Source: Odontesthes bonariensis
Taxonomy: Eukaryota > Chordata > Actinopteri > Atheriniformes > Atherinopsidae
DNA length: 64,000 nt
NCBI RefSeq assembly: GCF_027942865.1
Contig: NC_134525.1
Span: forward strand, 1,866,723 to 1,930,722
Direction: 5' to 3'
In this document: piece after piece, positions 1-11,086 of the stretch
How positions within the stretch are numbered: the first letter of the stretch is position 1
Layout of the letters: every line of letters begins with the position of its first letter
Made by a program: the position numbers and the translations under genes
The notes under the pieces: generated by a model
What the model was told of the DNA's origin: nothing
The model's database searches: none
What the model saw: only the letters and a program-made list of their open reading frames with translations

Positions 1-422
1 CAACCAATTGCTACAGATCCTACCTGCACTCAGGGACATTGGGTGCATTCCCACTGTAGGAACCTTTTACAGTTCCTATAACCTTTTCAGGAACGGGGCC
101 GTTTTTTCCCGCATTCAGACATACAGGAACTAGGGACCACGGCCCTCAGTTCCTGTAACCATTTTAGCTCCTTCTCCTCAGCTGGGTCTGTTCTGGGTTC
201 TATAGGAACACATCCCCCAGGAGACTGTTGTTGAGATGATTATTGATCGGGAGAGGATGCTGGCGTTGAATGTTCGCCGCTTCTCCGCGATAAACAAGCG
301 AAAAACAAGCCACTCTACTGTTGCCAGGTTGATGGACACTTATCTGAACTCTTCGTGATCGGTGATCTGGCAGAAAGCTGTGGATTACATCGCACTGCTT
401 TCTGAATATCTGTTTTGGAGCC
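1..422 (+). other. Non-coding leader upstream of the LINE ORF
   Basis: No convincing gene is seen here. The first ~230 bases carry repeated 'aggaac' and 'gttcct' words in both orientations, which resembles a fragment of a dispersed fish DNA repeat. Bases ~230-420 run directly into the LINE open frame and may be its 5' leader. I cannot name the repeat. Confidence 0.3.
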
Positions 423-2060
423 GTGGGACTGCTGCTAGCGGTTAGCTCTGTGCTAGCTTCTCCCGGCTTGGCTGGCTCGTCGATGTTGACCTATTCCGCT
501 TCCCAGCTTATTGGACTTAACAACTGCTCCATTCCACCTTGTGTCTCCATCTTTAAACGTCTGGGCCTTCTGCGTAGACCCCGTTATGTCCATAGAGGCT
601 CTCGGAGGAGAACTGTTTATTATCGGCAGGCTGGGTCTGGTCCCATGGTTACCATCTGGTCTACCGAACGTGCCGCACATCGATTACGTCATCAGAACGC
701 TGCGTCTGTAGTTCCCGCGGGAGCAGCACAGCGAACGAGGGGGCAAGTGGAACGTGGAGTGGATTTCAGTCTGCTGAGGCCTCTCCAAAAGGCTTCTACT
801 CCAGCCAGTGTTAAAATGGAACTTTTCAATGTACAATCATTGTCCAACAAATCCTGTCTTATTCATGACCATATTCTGGAGAAGAATTTGGACCTCATGT
901 GCCTTACTGAAACATGGCACCAACCAGATGTGTACAGTTCGCTGAATGAAGCCTGTCCCCCTGGATACAGTTATCTGCAGAGAGCTCGCCGCACTGGCCG
1001 CGGTGGTGGTCTGGCCACAATTTACCGCAGTAATTTAAAATTGTCTCATCTGGCTCTTCAGGACTTTTCTTCTGTTGAATGTTTGGCCTTCAATCTTAAA
1101 GCCCCCCTCCAGATGAATATTATATTGCTTTATCGGCCTCCAAAACCACATGCTTCATTTAACTCAGAGATGCATGACCTCTTTACTTCTCTCTGTGCCC
1201 GTTCTGTGAAAAATATCATTCTTGGAGACCTAAATATCCATATTGATCATCCTTCTTCCCCTCTGGCAGCAGATTTTAAATCTCTTCTGGACTCTCTTAA
1301 TCTTACTCAGCATGTTGACGCCCCTACACACAACAGGGGGCATACGCTGGATTTGGTGATTACAGACACTGTAACTATCAACGATTTATCTGTATATGAC
1401 CTCGGTGTCATCTCTCTAGAAGTGCCTTCAACTTTGTCTGCTCCAAATCCTAAACGTCTTCTTCAGTTCTGTGACTTGAAAAACATCTCCCTTGAGGCTT
1501 TGTCCTCTGATCTCCACTCCCTGACTGCTGTCAATCATTCATCTGTAAAGGACTCTGTGGATTACTATAATCAATCTCTTCAGGAGCTTCTGGAGCTCCA
1601 TGCTCCTCTTAAATCGAAGCTGGTGTCATTCCCCCGCTCAGCCCCTTGGTACACTGATGAACTGCGGAACATGAAAGCAGCAGGCCGTCCTATTGAGAGA
1701 CGTGTAAAATCATCTGGTCTTTCTGTACACAAGCAGGCATATAAGGAACATCAGAAAGCTTACGCCTTTTCTCTAAAAGAAGCGCGGTCTAAGTATTATT
1801 CCAACATCATCAACAGCTGCCCGGGAAATTCTAAACAGCTTTTCTCTACAATAAACGATCTCCTTAATCCCACTGAACAAACTCATGCTGAGGACTTGGC
1901 TCAAAAATGCAACCTGTTTCTGATGATTAATATCACCGTCATGCAGACCATGAACACGGTGGCCTCCCCGCTCTCCATGTTAGCTTCTTGGTGGTGTTTT
2001 TTCTTCTCTCCTTACTTTTCGTTGGTTTTGTTTTTCTTGTTGAATGTGGCGCTAAGATAA
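423..2060 (+). mobile_element. L2/CR1-group LINE, 5' half with endonuclease domain; RT missing
   Basis: The 545-codon open frame has a variable N-terminal ~130 residues, then an APE-type endonuclease domain (about residues 130-330). Visible motifs are LTETW, GRGGGLA, LLYRPP, LGDLNIH and HTLDLVITD, all characteristic of LINE endonucleases. A linker follows (APWYTDELR, KARSKYYSN-like), as in L2/CR1-group elements. In the family a reverse transcriptase domain of several hundred residues would come next. Here the similarity stops near base 1910 and the last ~45 residues are hydrophobic and unrelated. The copy is therefore internally deleted or truncated and cannot transpose alone. Start codon choice is uncertain. 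Confidence 0.85.
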
Positions 2061-2546
2061 CACGTCACTGTCGCAGACGGCTGCGTCGCATCAGTCCCTA
2101 TCAGGGTCCCGACTCATGTGCGAATGTGGGGATGGATAGTTATTAGAACGAAATTCGAGGTGGACCATTCTTAGAACTGCTCTGTCCGAGTGCGGCTATA
2201 GTCTGAATGGCCCACTGCCTTCTGTGCCCTCCCCTTTCTCCTGGGCGTCACTTACATGGAAGGTTGTTAAACTTTGTGATCGCTGGACTTCTTGTACTGG
2301 AGCGCCTCCTTTTTGCTGCTGATATTGAACTCTTCTTTGAAGGACCAGCTCCCACCTGACTGCTGAGGGGGAGCATCAGCTTGCTTTTGTTGCCGTATAA
2401 GGCCATACTCGTACCACTCTTTAGTTAATCCACAGTGGAAAGTCATACCAGCAGTGGGCACAATTTCCTGAGTAGGATGTCATGTTGGTATATCCAGGCT
2501 TTAAATTTTCTTGGAAGGCCAGAACTTTTGGCTGCTTCTGGTTATC
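2061..2546 (-). other. Unassigned, coding-like stretch on the minus strand
   Basis: The minus strand is open from 2461 to 2267 (64 codons) with no family I recognise. It continues on the far side of the hAT insertion (2555-4008), because the flanks 2061-2554 and 4009 onward were contiguous before that insertion. It may belong to the same decayed minus-strand retroelement as the remnant at 5285-5548. That link is an inference. Confidence 0.2.
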
Positions 2547-4016
2547 CCTCCAGGCAGGGCTGTACGCTTAGCTTTTTCACTAGGAGCACAGGTGCTCCTA
2601 AATGAAAAAATTTAGGAGCATAGATAAAAATTTAGGAGCAAAAATTTCTTGATGCAATTTTATTATTAACAAAGACACATACTGTACAAGGAGTACCTTT
2701 TCCACACACAAACACACATTTTATATGATTCTATGTATTTAGTTCATTGTTTTTACTTATTTTTCTATCATTAGTTACACCTCACACACACACAACATCT
2801 CGGTCCCACTTTTATTAAAGAGTTGCCCTCTCTCCCTTTTGCCTAAAAAAACTAAATGTTATTGCCCTTTGTGGAATGTGGTTGCATTTACTTCCAACTG
2901 GGGTTGTGGTCTCTGAAATGTTGCTGCGTTGGTGTGCAGAGCCACAATATAGAAAAGACTCCTCCAAATAATATTTTGATCCCATATTTGGTTTTTAAAT
3001 AATAATAATAATAATAAAAACAGCAAAGTAATTAGAAGCAGCATTCAAATGACTGTAAGGGCAGAGAAGTGCAACGTTTTCTCTTTGAAATGTAGAAAAT
3101 GTCAGTGTAGAATAGAGTGTAATGGAAATACTTTAGTTTTCCACGTCATTAAAAAAGAAAATGCACATGAAAATGAAGTTTTGCCCATGGTAACATTAAT
3201 ATTACGCACATGAAAAGGAAACTGAGTAAAGAGGACATTTGCAATCACTTTCCATCCCTGCCAGTGTTGTGTTGTCTGCTACCATAAATAACTCAACTGT
3301 CCCCCTTTGACAACCCAGTGCTCCTAATCTCTACACCAGTGTGACAGATCCAAAAGGCAATAAAAGTTGGGCTTCATAGGTATCCTGGTTAGTACAGCAG
3401 GTAGAGAGCAGCACGACATGGCTTCACCTTCAGCTCTGCCTGGTGACAGAGCGCTAACTGCTACACACCTTCAGCACAAAAAACTCACTTTTCTCTCAGT
3501 TGGCGGACGTTTCTCCCCACACAAACGCGTCGGACTAACAACCGCACAGATCCTTCCAACATTAAAGTCTTACAGCTGTGTTAGTTAATAGAAACGAGCA
3601 GAATCCCCCTCCCCACCCAACCCCGAGTCGACACCGAAACTCGTCTTACCTGTGTGAAGGTTGTCTTCCGGAAGCGGCTAACGTGTCGCTAGCTAAAACA
3701 AAGAGCTCCGCTGAACTCGAAGAAAAGCGAATTTGAAACAGACCAGAGACAGAGATCAGAGGGTCTACATTTCCCCGCTCGGTAACATTTAATGATAAAA
3801 AAAGGAAATATTAAGTTGTAGACTCTTGTCGATTTGTACAGATGTGGGAATGGTTTTCTCTATATGGTATATTTATTTTAGGAGCAAAATGCGAATGAAA
3901 GGGTTGAAATACATACTCGCACATTTGCGACCGTTTTTTTTTTTCCCCCCTCGCACAATCAAATTTTAGGCGCAATATGCGAGCAAACGCTCGCACTGTA
4001 CAGCCCTGCCTCCAGG
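2547..4016. mobile_element. Complete non-autonomous hAT transposon with 8-bp TSD
   Basis: The element runs 2555-4008 (1,454 bp). It starts with CAGGGCTGTAC and ends with the exact complement GTACAGCCCTG. Both ends are flanked by the 8-bp direct repeat CCTCCAGG (2547-2554 and 4009-4016). An 8-bp duplication with CAGGG termini is the hAT superfamily signature. The subterminal regions contain repeated 'aggagca' words. No transposase is visible: the longest internal frames are under 100 codons. A possible exon/splice donor lies on the minus strand near 3650. It is best read as a non-autonomous copy mobilised by a transposase elsewhere. Confidence 0.9.
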
Positions 4017-5284
4017 TCTTGGTTGACATGGTCTCTGCTTGACTACCCACTGAAGGACCACCTTTCCCCTCCTCCAAATCATCCTCAGGATCTTCCACAG
4101 ATGCACTTATAGTTTAGAACAGTTCTTATACATCTGGTATAGCAGTCCATAGGGTCCTGGCATTGATCTTGTTCTAACAGTCTTGACCACTGATTGGATT
4201 TGCTTTCAGTTAACTCCTTTGATATTAAAGTCTGTGGTTGGTGCAGGTGGACTGATCAGGACTTTGTATTCTCTGAGGTCTTTCTCCCTAGTTTAGTTTC
4301 TGTAGGTGGTGTTGAGATCGTTGTCCATCCCCTATTCTGGTGAGGCGATGTGCCCCCCACGTCACTGACATAGCACTTGTTTGGTAAATCCAAAAGCAGC
4401 CCGATGTTTTTATTTTTTCCATTGTCCGGTTCTTATTACAGCCTGCTCGTTGGAGGGTCAAGAGTTTATTCCTCAGGATGCCTTGTAGTTTAGATTTCTC
4501 ATCTTTCCACCTTCCACTTGAGCTATTTCCTCAAAAGCAGTTCTTGTTTCAACTGGAGGATTTGTTCTTGGAATTCTGTCTTTTGATCCCTCCTCTTCCA
4601 AACCAAACCTTTTTGTGGCAATGCTGACAGTCGTGTTTGTCGTTCCCTGGAGTTTTCTGTCTGCCCTGTCCTTCTTGGTAACTTCCAGAATACCATCCAC
4701 ATCATCAAATTTGTGCCCTTAGTTCCCTTTGCCTCCTGGAAGCCCCTTTAACCATGGCTGGTGTTTTAAAGCACCTGTTGCTTGAGCTTTCAGGGCTTGG
4801 GGGTTCTTGCTTTTCTAGCCAGATTCCCGACACGGCTCCTCATGTCACCTTTCCCTGCAATTTCATCTCACCCTGGTGGATTTCAGGCCTTGGGAGTGTT
4901 TGGAGGTCTTGCCACATACATTAAGTTGTTTTGATGTAATTTGTGTGAACACATGGGTTGTTGCCTGCTTATCTGTCTTTCGGGGTGCTCAGTTTCATCT
5001 CCTCTTGGCCTCTCTTTGGGTTATGTTTCTTTGGGAGTTTTTAATGCAGGTTTGCGTCCTCCCACACAAAAGCTGCAGGTTGAGTTGCTGCCCCTTCCGA
5101 CCCGGATGCATCTGTCAGCTTTCCCTCCAGTTGATCCTGGTTTATTCATGGTCATCCACCATCCTAATGCTGGAATTCCCTGGCGAAGAAAGGTTATCAT
5201 GGTTGTAACGTGCATCTCTTGATACTCTTGTATACATCATCAGTGATAGTACCTTGGGTCATACAGGGTTTTGGGTCTTTCAAG
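4017..5284 (-). other. Decayed retroelement-like or processed coding remnant, unassigned
   Basis: Several minus-strand frames of 60-75 codons occur (4473-4700, 4523-4708, 5021-5215). One contains a short Leu/Gln/Glu-rich segment resembling a coiled coil. They are broken by stops and shifts and I do not recognise a family. The order fits a single decayed minus-strand coding unit reading from ~5548 towards ~2267, later split by the hAT element. No other feature is seen. Confidence 0.2.
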
Positions 5285-5548
5285 TTAAACCCCATCCTCC
5301 AGGACCACCTGTTTCGATGTTTTTGCAAAAAGCGTAACGTCCAGTCTAAGCCTTTTCTCTGATGTCTTTAGTAAAACTGAGCTGCTTCCCCAGGTTTCAC
5401 TTGCATCTGCTTGAGTATTCTGCCAGGAGCTGGGATGTTCTCCTGTTCTAATGAATGTTATCTGGTGGGATGATGGTTTGAAGAGTTTCCTGTTGATGAT
5501 GGCACTACAAATGGACTCAGTGACCACATCCAGCAACAGGATAGACAC
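5285..5548 (-). pseudogene. Remnant of a retroelement-associated C-terminal domain (copy A)
   Basis: The 87-codon minus frame contains TFIRTGEHPSS and a downstream FAKTSKQVVLE. The pattern (F-x-R-x-G-E, later R-x-D-x-x-L...TSKQ-hydrophobic-E) matches a domain I recall at the C-terminal side of reverse-transcriptase-encoding elements in fish and invertebrates. It may be nuclease-like, with conserved D and E. The copy at 5683-5952 shows the same pattern on the opposite strand. The frame stops right after the final motif, so the copy is a fragment. Family naming is from memory and tentative. Confidence 0.4.
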
Positions 5549-5682
5549 AAATCAAGATAATATGTGGTTCTGATGCCTATGCTGACCTCTAATGAGCAAC
5601 ACAGCTCCTAGGTTTAGAACTGACTGACGTCTAAAATCAAGAATCTGTTCTGTATGTTTGCCCCATTCCCGCCCACAAACTA

Positions 5683-5952
5683 ATGGCCCAGGTGTTGAAG
5701 GCAGCTGCAGAAGCAGTCACCTCAGCTATTCTCTCTAGCAGACACCGCCCCAGGAAGAATCCCATCCCTTTTCTTAGGGCTGGAGAGAAGCCCCCATCCT
5801 GCCCGCAAACAAATGCATGTTGGCTGTCCACAGCCTCAGATTGGCAGCTGAAAGTGGACCTTGGAAAACAGTTAAAGGTCCCTGAACACATCACCCAGAC
5901 AAGACGAGACAGACAGGCTTGCTTATTCACTCAGACGCCACCAAGCGGGTGA
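5683..5952 (+). pseudogene. Remnant of the same retroelement-associated domain (copy B)
   Basis: The 89-codon plus frame contains PFLRAGEKPPS followed by ASDWQLKVDLGKQLKVPEHI. It aligns with copy A (5285-5548, minus) over 'EAV-SAI...F-R-GE-PS'. After PEHI it degrades and lacks the expected Asp and Glu motifs, ending at a stop. The two copies are divergent and lie head to head with ~130 bp between them. This suggests two independent insertions of one family or an inverted duplication. Confidence 0.4.
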
Positions 5953-6518
5953 TCATGTCGGAGCTAACTATGACCCCAGGAAGATCACTGATGATGCATC
6001 CCAGCGCATCCTAGAGATGTTTCTAAACTCCTGGACGTCTTTGGACCGTGCTGCTTTCATATCTCGATCTCGACTAAAACGCCTCTTCAAGCGGTCTCAG
6101 TTTGCTTGTTTGGTTTGGTTTAGGATTTCGATGTCAGATTATTGGCACTAACAGAGCAGAAGCACCACAGTTTGTTTTCATTTAGCTAAATCAGTAAAGT
6201 AAACACAGCACAAAGTGCAGAAATCAGGACATTTCCTCAGAAAAATTGTGGAAAGTATTTGTTCTTTGTGCTAAGAAGGAATTTGACTTCATCAGGCATC
6301 AAACTGTGATCTGTTTTCTAACTGAATGCTCCCAACTTCTAGTTTTAACCTCCAGATATTAGACTGAAATCAAACTCTTAGCTTTCAGTTTCCTACAACA
6401 TTGGCAGATGTCTTTCTTCTTCTTTGGTGGTATTGGTTGAGTTCAGAGCCAGTGTGTTCATTGTAAAAAGCAGCAGGAAACCCTGACCTTCCCTGTCTTT
6501 GTGTCTTTGTTGTTTCAG
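5953..6518. other. No gene seen; intron-like sequence before the zinc-finger exon
   Basis: This is A/T-rich sequence without a supported coding frame. A pyrimidine-rich tract ends in ttgtttcag at 6510-6518 and forms the acceptor of the exon starting at 6519. Confidence 0.4.
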
Positions 6519-6890
6519 AAGCAGAGCGGCTCAGATGGAGCCAGTTCTGAGCCCTGTGGGCACCGTGATAGTGGTGAACAGGACTGCTGTCAGCAGGGTG
6601 GCTCATCATTCACCACTGCAGCGGACCTCAGAAGACAGCAAACAATCCAGCGCAGACAGAAATCCTTCAGCTGTGGACACTGTGAGAAAAGCTTCCCATC
6701 AGCAGGTCAGCGCACGCTTCATGAGCGTGTTCACACTGAGGAGCAGCTCGGCCACGACACCAGTCGGTCCGCTGCTCATAAGCCCTCCCACCCTGAATAT
6801 GAACTGTTCCACTGTTACCGGTGTGCTGCAGTGCTCGTCTCAGTATCTGCTCTGTCTACACATCAGCAGGATCACCAAGAGCAGGAATAA
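6519..6890 (+). CDS. C2H2 zinc-finger gene, terminal exon with two fingers (partial)
   Basis: A good splice acceptor (ttgtttcag) precedes AAG CAG AGC at 6519. The frame stays open for 123 codons to TAA at 6888-6890. It encodes a Ser/Gln-rich lead (KQSGSDGASSEPC) and two C2H2 modules. FSCGHCEKSF...H...H is followed by an HTEE linker, and a degenerate FHCYRCAAVL...H...H follows. C2H2 fingers bind DNA in the nucleus. The exon start is clearly related to the decayed exon at 37533 on the minus strand (KQSG-R/S-DGASS). Two fingers is short for this family, so the locus may be degraded. Upstream exons are not identified. Confidence 0.6.
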   Translation, partial: KQSGSDGASSEPCGHRDSGEQDCCQQGGSSFTTAADLRRQQTIQRRQKSFSCGHCEKSFPSAGQRTLHERVHTEEQLGHDTSRSAAHKPSHPEYELFHCYRCAAVLVSVSALSTHQQDHQEQE

Positions 6891-8944
6891 TTCCCAACAT
6901 GAAATGGCTGCAACGCACTCGCTGCGTCTGAACGGACAGAGAGAGCCTCTTCTGGGCCAAACTTCAATCTTTAAAAGCCACAGTTCACAACTCATTTCCT
7001 CTGAAAGTTGTAATGTGCCACAATAACAAGAATCTGTGAGGAAAAAAAGATTAAAAACTGTTTCTATTAGTATCTGGAAGCTTTGCTGGATGAACAGAAA
7101 TGGTTTTATTACTGTAGGAAGAAGCATTTCTGACTTCTTCCCAGCAGAACGGTCGTATTACACAATGTATACAGATGCAGTTTGGAGTTCCAGTGAGATG
7201 ACTGCTATCTCCAGCTCTGACCACTAGGTGTCAGTAGTTCAACAATGTTACCTGAAGGTTTCTCAGCATCAGGTTGTCTTTTATTTTCGTTGAAGTTGAC
7301 AGGATTTAACATGAAGTAAGTTCACCAGGATAGTGGCAAAGAGTTTGTTTTCTGTTTTTATTTCTTGTTCAATTTGTCATAGTATACTAATGAAATAGTT
7401 TTTGGAAAAAACCTTTTTGTCTTAAGTATAAACATTCTCACCATGACATTTAGAAACAGTATTAATGATACCATCTACTGTAAATACATCCATACAATGA
7501 TAGTAGAAGTTTTTTACTGGATGACACCATTTTTGTCCCTTTTTATTTGTATTTATCTTTATTTAGTCTGACTATTTGATGATTTTTAAGTTGATGCATT
7601 TTAATATTTTGTTGTCAGATCGTCTTCATTTTAATACATTTCAGTTTATTTCCCTTTGATTTGTTTTCATTTCATTCCTTTTTCTGGTCATGATTTTTAT
7701 TTCTTTGTTCTATCCCTGCATCAGGATGTCTTTTATTTTCAGAAATTTGATTTCATTGTATTACATTTTATTCTTTTCAATTTTCTTTTTATTTCATAAT
7801 TTTTGCATAACTGTCTTTTTATATTCATAAATACTTAAAATTTTACATTATTTCATTTCATTCTTTCCTCCTCTGCGCCATATCTCTTTCAATGAGGACC
7901 CGCGTGACTTTTGACCCTCGTAAGGCACCGTTTTGCAGCAAAGATGGTGTATTTGTAGAAGGATGTCTTTATATTGACGGTTCCGCCTGGTTCCGACAAG
8001 TTTCCGTTCCTCGGATCGTGAAAATAAGTCAGAGTGAGACCTCTTCATCACCTCCTTCAGAAACGCCTGATTCATGAAAACAACATCATCGAGCTGCAGA
8101 CACGGAGTCTTTAACGGATATTTAAGGACATTTATCACCGCGCAGCTCTTGGTCATTGAGTTGTATCACATCAAGGTAACTATCAAACAGTTTGAACACA
8201 GCAACCGATACCAACATTTAGCAGCTGTCAGTGAGCTGGAAACCTGTCATTTAGCTGGCTGGCCAGCTGGGGGCGCTGACACCGAGGCGTGGGGAACTCT
8301 CAGAGGAATCTGAAGGGACCCAAAGTTAAACAGCAGAAGATTTGGAATCTGTTATTTCTAAATAATGATGTTTCAGACTTGGTGGAACTCAGAAACTTTT
8401 ATTGTCATCAATCTGGAGAGGATCCTTCATCCCCAAATCTCCCAGAATCTCTGACTTACTGTGGCTGTGCTTTTCATTAAGTAGAATCTGCCTATGTTGG
8501 TGACCTTGAAGATGTTGCATGTTTCCCATCAACAGGCCCAAAGCCCGGATACGGAGTGTGCGTATCTATTGAGCCTCCTCTGGACACACTAACTGGGGAG
8601 TGTGTTGTTCTCAAAATGTCCTCATTTAGCCCGAGACCCCCGACACAGCTGGTGGTTATCAGTCACTACATATTTCTTATCGTTTCCTAAAACTCCTTTG
8701 CACAGTTGGTAAGTATCAGACTCTTCATAAAGTATTTTTATCAGCCCTGGATAGAAGCATTTTTGAACAGGGAAACGTAACATCCTGTATTAATGTTAAG
8801 ACCTTTATTTTATAAGCCAGACAGGAAGTGGTTCTGTGGTTGACCTGGAAGTGAAGGTGAGGATTAAAGGTTAAAGGAGCCAGTGAATGTTGAACGCCAC
8901 GTGTGGTTCTTTTGTTTTCTTCAGTAAATAAAGTCGAGACGACC
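6891..8944. other. No supported gene
   Basis: Bases 6891-7860 are A/T-rich and low in coding potential. Around 7880-8180 the base composition is more balanced, with frames of 60-100 codons on both strands and a possible donor (atcaaggtaact) near 8175. Without homology I do not call an exon. Bases 8320-8940 show nothing definite. Confidence 0.35.
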
Positions 8945-9490
8945 CTCGGTTACATTTTGAACTTTTTTATTAAATCATGTACAAAATACACGGCTTACAT
9001 CATCTCATATACATTTTAAAGGAGCATTTTTACTTTTTATAATATTAAGGGCTTTGGTAAAGGAAAGAAAATCTTTATGAAATACAAAAAATCTGGGTTT
9101 TACATTCATATATTTACATTTATGTATGAAATATTTTCTGAATAATAATATGTTATTGACCAGAAAGTCCCATTCACTGTTAACCATAATAACAGCATAA
9201 ATAATGTACTTTAGGGAGAAGGGTTGGAGACGGATCCCCGTGTGCAGCCAGTCATGTACATCAATCCAGAAAGTTGAAAACATACAATGAAAAAACAAGT
9301 GATCAGAAGTTTCATCCTCTCCACAAAACACACATCCATCCGACTCACAGCCAAACCTCCGTCTCAGCAGCTCTTCGGATGGATATGCACCATTTAGGAT
9401 TTTAAAGTGAATTTCTTTTACTTTGGGATTAATGGGGAATTTAAATCATTTCAAACGCAACGAATGTATGTCTTCTTTGGAGAAAATTTG
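8945..9490 (-). mobile_element. L1/Tx1-group LINE, 3' terminal fragment
   Basis: The minus frame 9331-9005 begins FCGEDETSDHLFFHC. Upstream the same reading gives GAYPSEELLRRRFG and a Cys-x2-Cys. The pattern C-x2-C...E-T-x-HLFF-x-C followed by F-W is the conserved C-terminal cysteine motif of L1/Tx1 ORF2 proteins. It ends with FIHKCKYMNVKPRF and a stop, then an A/T-rich 3' tail near 8950. The copy is 5'-truncated at ~9490, where it meets another LINE tail. It has no RT domain and is inactive. Confidence 0.7.
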
Positions 9491-9985
9491 TTTATCCAAT
9501 TCAATCCACTTTATTTATAAAGCACAGTTTAAATAAACACAAAGGTTTCCAAAGTGCTGTACAATAAAATAAATACATAAAACACAATAAAATAAATAGA
9601 CTGACAACCCCACCCCAAATAAAACATCTGTGAACATAAAATCAACAGCCTACGTAGTATTAAAAGCCAAGGAAAAGAGGTGCGTTTTAAGAAGAGTTTT
9701 AAAATTAGACAGTGAGGAGGCCTGTCTAATGTGCAGTGGCAGGTCATTCCACAATTTGGGAGCTGCAACCGAGAATGCTCGGTCCCCTCTGAGCTTCAGC
9801 CTGGTTTTGGGAACCCTCAGGAGCAGTTGGTCAGCTGACCTGAGGGATCGGCTGGGTGTGTAGGGGTGCAGGAGTTCAGAGAGGTACACTGGGGCAAGAC
9901 CATTTAGGGATTTAAAAGAAAAGAAAATAATTTTTAAATAAATTCTAAAATGGACAGGTAGCCAGTGGAGTGAGTGAGAATGGAA
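9491..9985 (-). mobile_element. L2-type LINE, 3' terminal fragment
   Basis: The minus frame 9889-9650 encodes YLSELLHPYTPSRSLRSAD followed by APKLWNDLPLHIRQ and FKTLLKTHLF before the stop. This is the typical C-terminus of L2-clade ORF2. The 3' UTR continues to ~9491 and ends in a short A/T-rich tail (ataaataaagtggattgaattgg read on the minus strand is split over the end). It is 5'-truncated, as is usual for LINEs, and non-functional. Confidence 0.8.
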
Positions 9986-10840
9986 TTACGAAATTACAAT
10001 AAAGGGTGTGTGATGTCATCAAACATCTTTCAAATTGTTTTTATTAGGAATCTTAATAGCCTTAAAATGACAATTTCCAACTAGAAGAAGTGGAACATTA
10101 GGAGTGATGTGAGTGGAGTTGGAAACAATCCCTTGAATTAAATGTAAAGTAGTAGGGGTGGGTGAAAAAAATCGAATCATGTACATATCGCGATTTTTTA
10201 TGGGATGATTTTAAAAATCGATTTTTCTCCCCTGAATCGATTTTTTTTTTTTAAATTTTTTTTTTTTTTTTACCCTTAACCTGTCCAGCATTATGGCAGC
10301 TGAATTGTAATCTGAATACCGTTTATGCTAAACACATTTGCTATGCCAAGGGAAGCTTTATCGATTATATTACATCATATCCGTGTCCAGATAAACTTCA
10401 TCAATTTATCACATTAAGTTATGTTAAAACTAGCCCACATTTGTGCTGTGTGGACATTTCAATTCATTTTGTAGCTGTAAACTTTAAAAAATGCCTCTTT
10501 TTTGTCTCAGTTGAAATAAATGTCAGCTGCTGGACTGACTGACACAGACTGATGTGCATCGTTTATGGGAACGACATTCATTCTAGAAGTGTATGATTCA
10601 ACTTGTTTGTCAGTTGAACATGTTTTTGGCTTCACACAGAAAACTTTTCTTTTCCTTCCACCTCTCCGTAAAATGATGAGTAAACAGGAAAACAAGGCTG
10701 ATGTTAAATGATGTTCGTGATGACCTTTGTGATGACCCCGTGGGTCCTCTTGTGGTTGGTTGTGGTATTAACGAGTGTCTGTCTGTCCTGCTGGGAGGTG
10801 ATTTCTGTGATTTAGGACACCTGTGGCTCCTTCTGTGTTA
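9986..10840. other. No gene; A/T-rich repeat-like DNA with poly-T
   Basis: Near 10150 the sequence 'ggggtgggtgaaaaaaatcg' and alternating aatcgattttt words resemble the end of a dispersed fish DNA element. A long T run covers 10238-10272. The remainder to 10840 shows no supported coding frame. Confidence 0.3.
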
Positions 10841-11086
10841 CTTTTGGCGCTTTTCCACTTGCTCTACACGACTCGCCACGGCTCGGTTTGGTTTTGTGGT
10901 TTTTTGTCGCACAGAAAGCAAGAGAAGAGAGCCAGAGAAGACTCCTGGCCGCCAGACAAACGATATTGAAAAGTACCGGAGAGTTTTGTTAAAAGCTTAA
11001 AAAGACGACGTTTGGAGGTAAGCTAACGGTTGCTAACGCTAGCTTTTGTTATGACGCTTCCAGTGACGACACTCATCGCCCAATCA

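Noticed and set aside
6499..7026. 175-codon alternative frame over the zinc-finger exon at 6.5 kb
   Set aside because: The other frame contains the C2H2 fingers. This one has no domain, although its start (SRAA-MEPV-SP) is also open at 37.5 kb because the two exons are homologous.
7892..8175. Possible 5' exon with donor atcaag/gtaact
   Set aside because: There is no homology, frames are open on both strands, and the first zinc-finger exon lies upstream rather than downstream of it.
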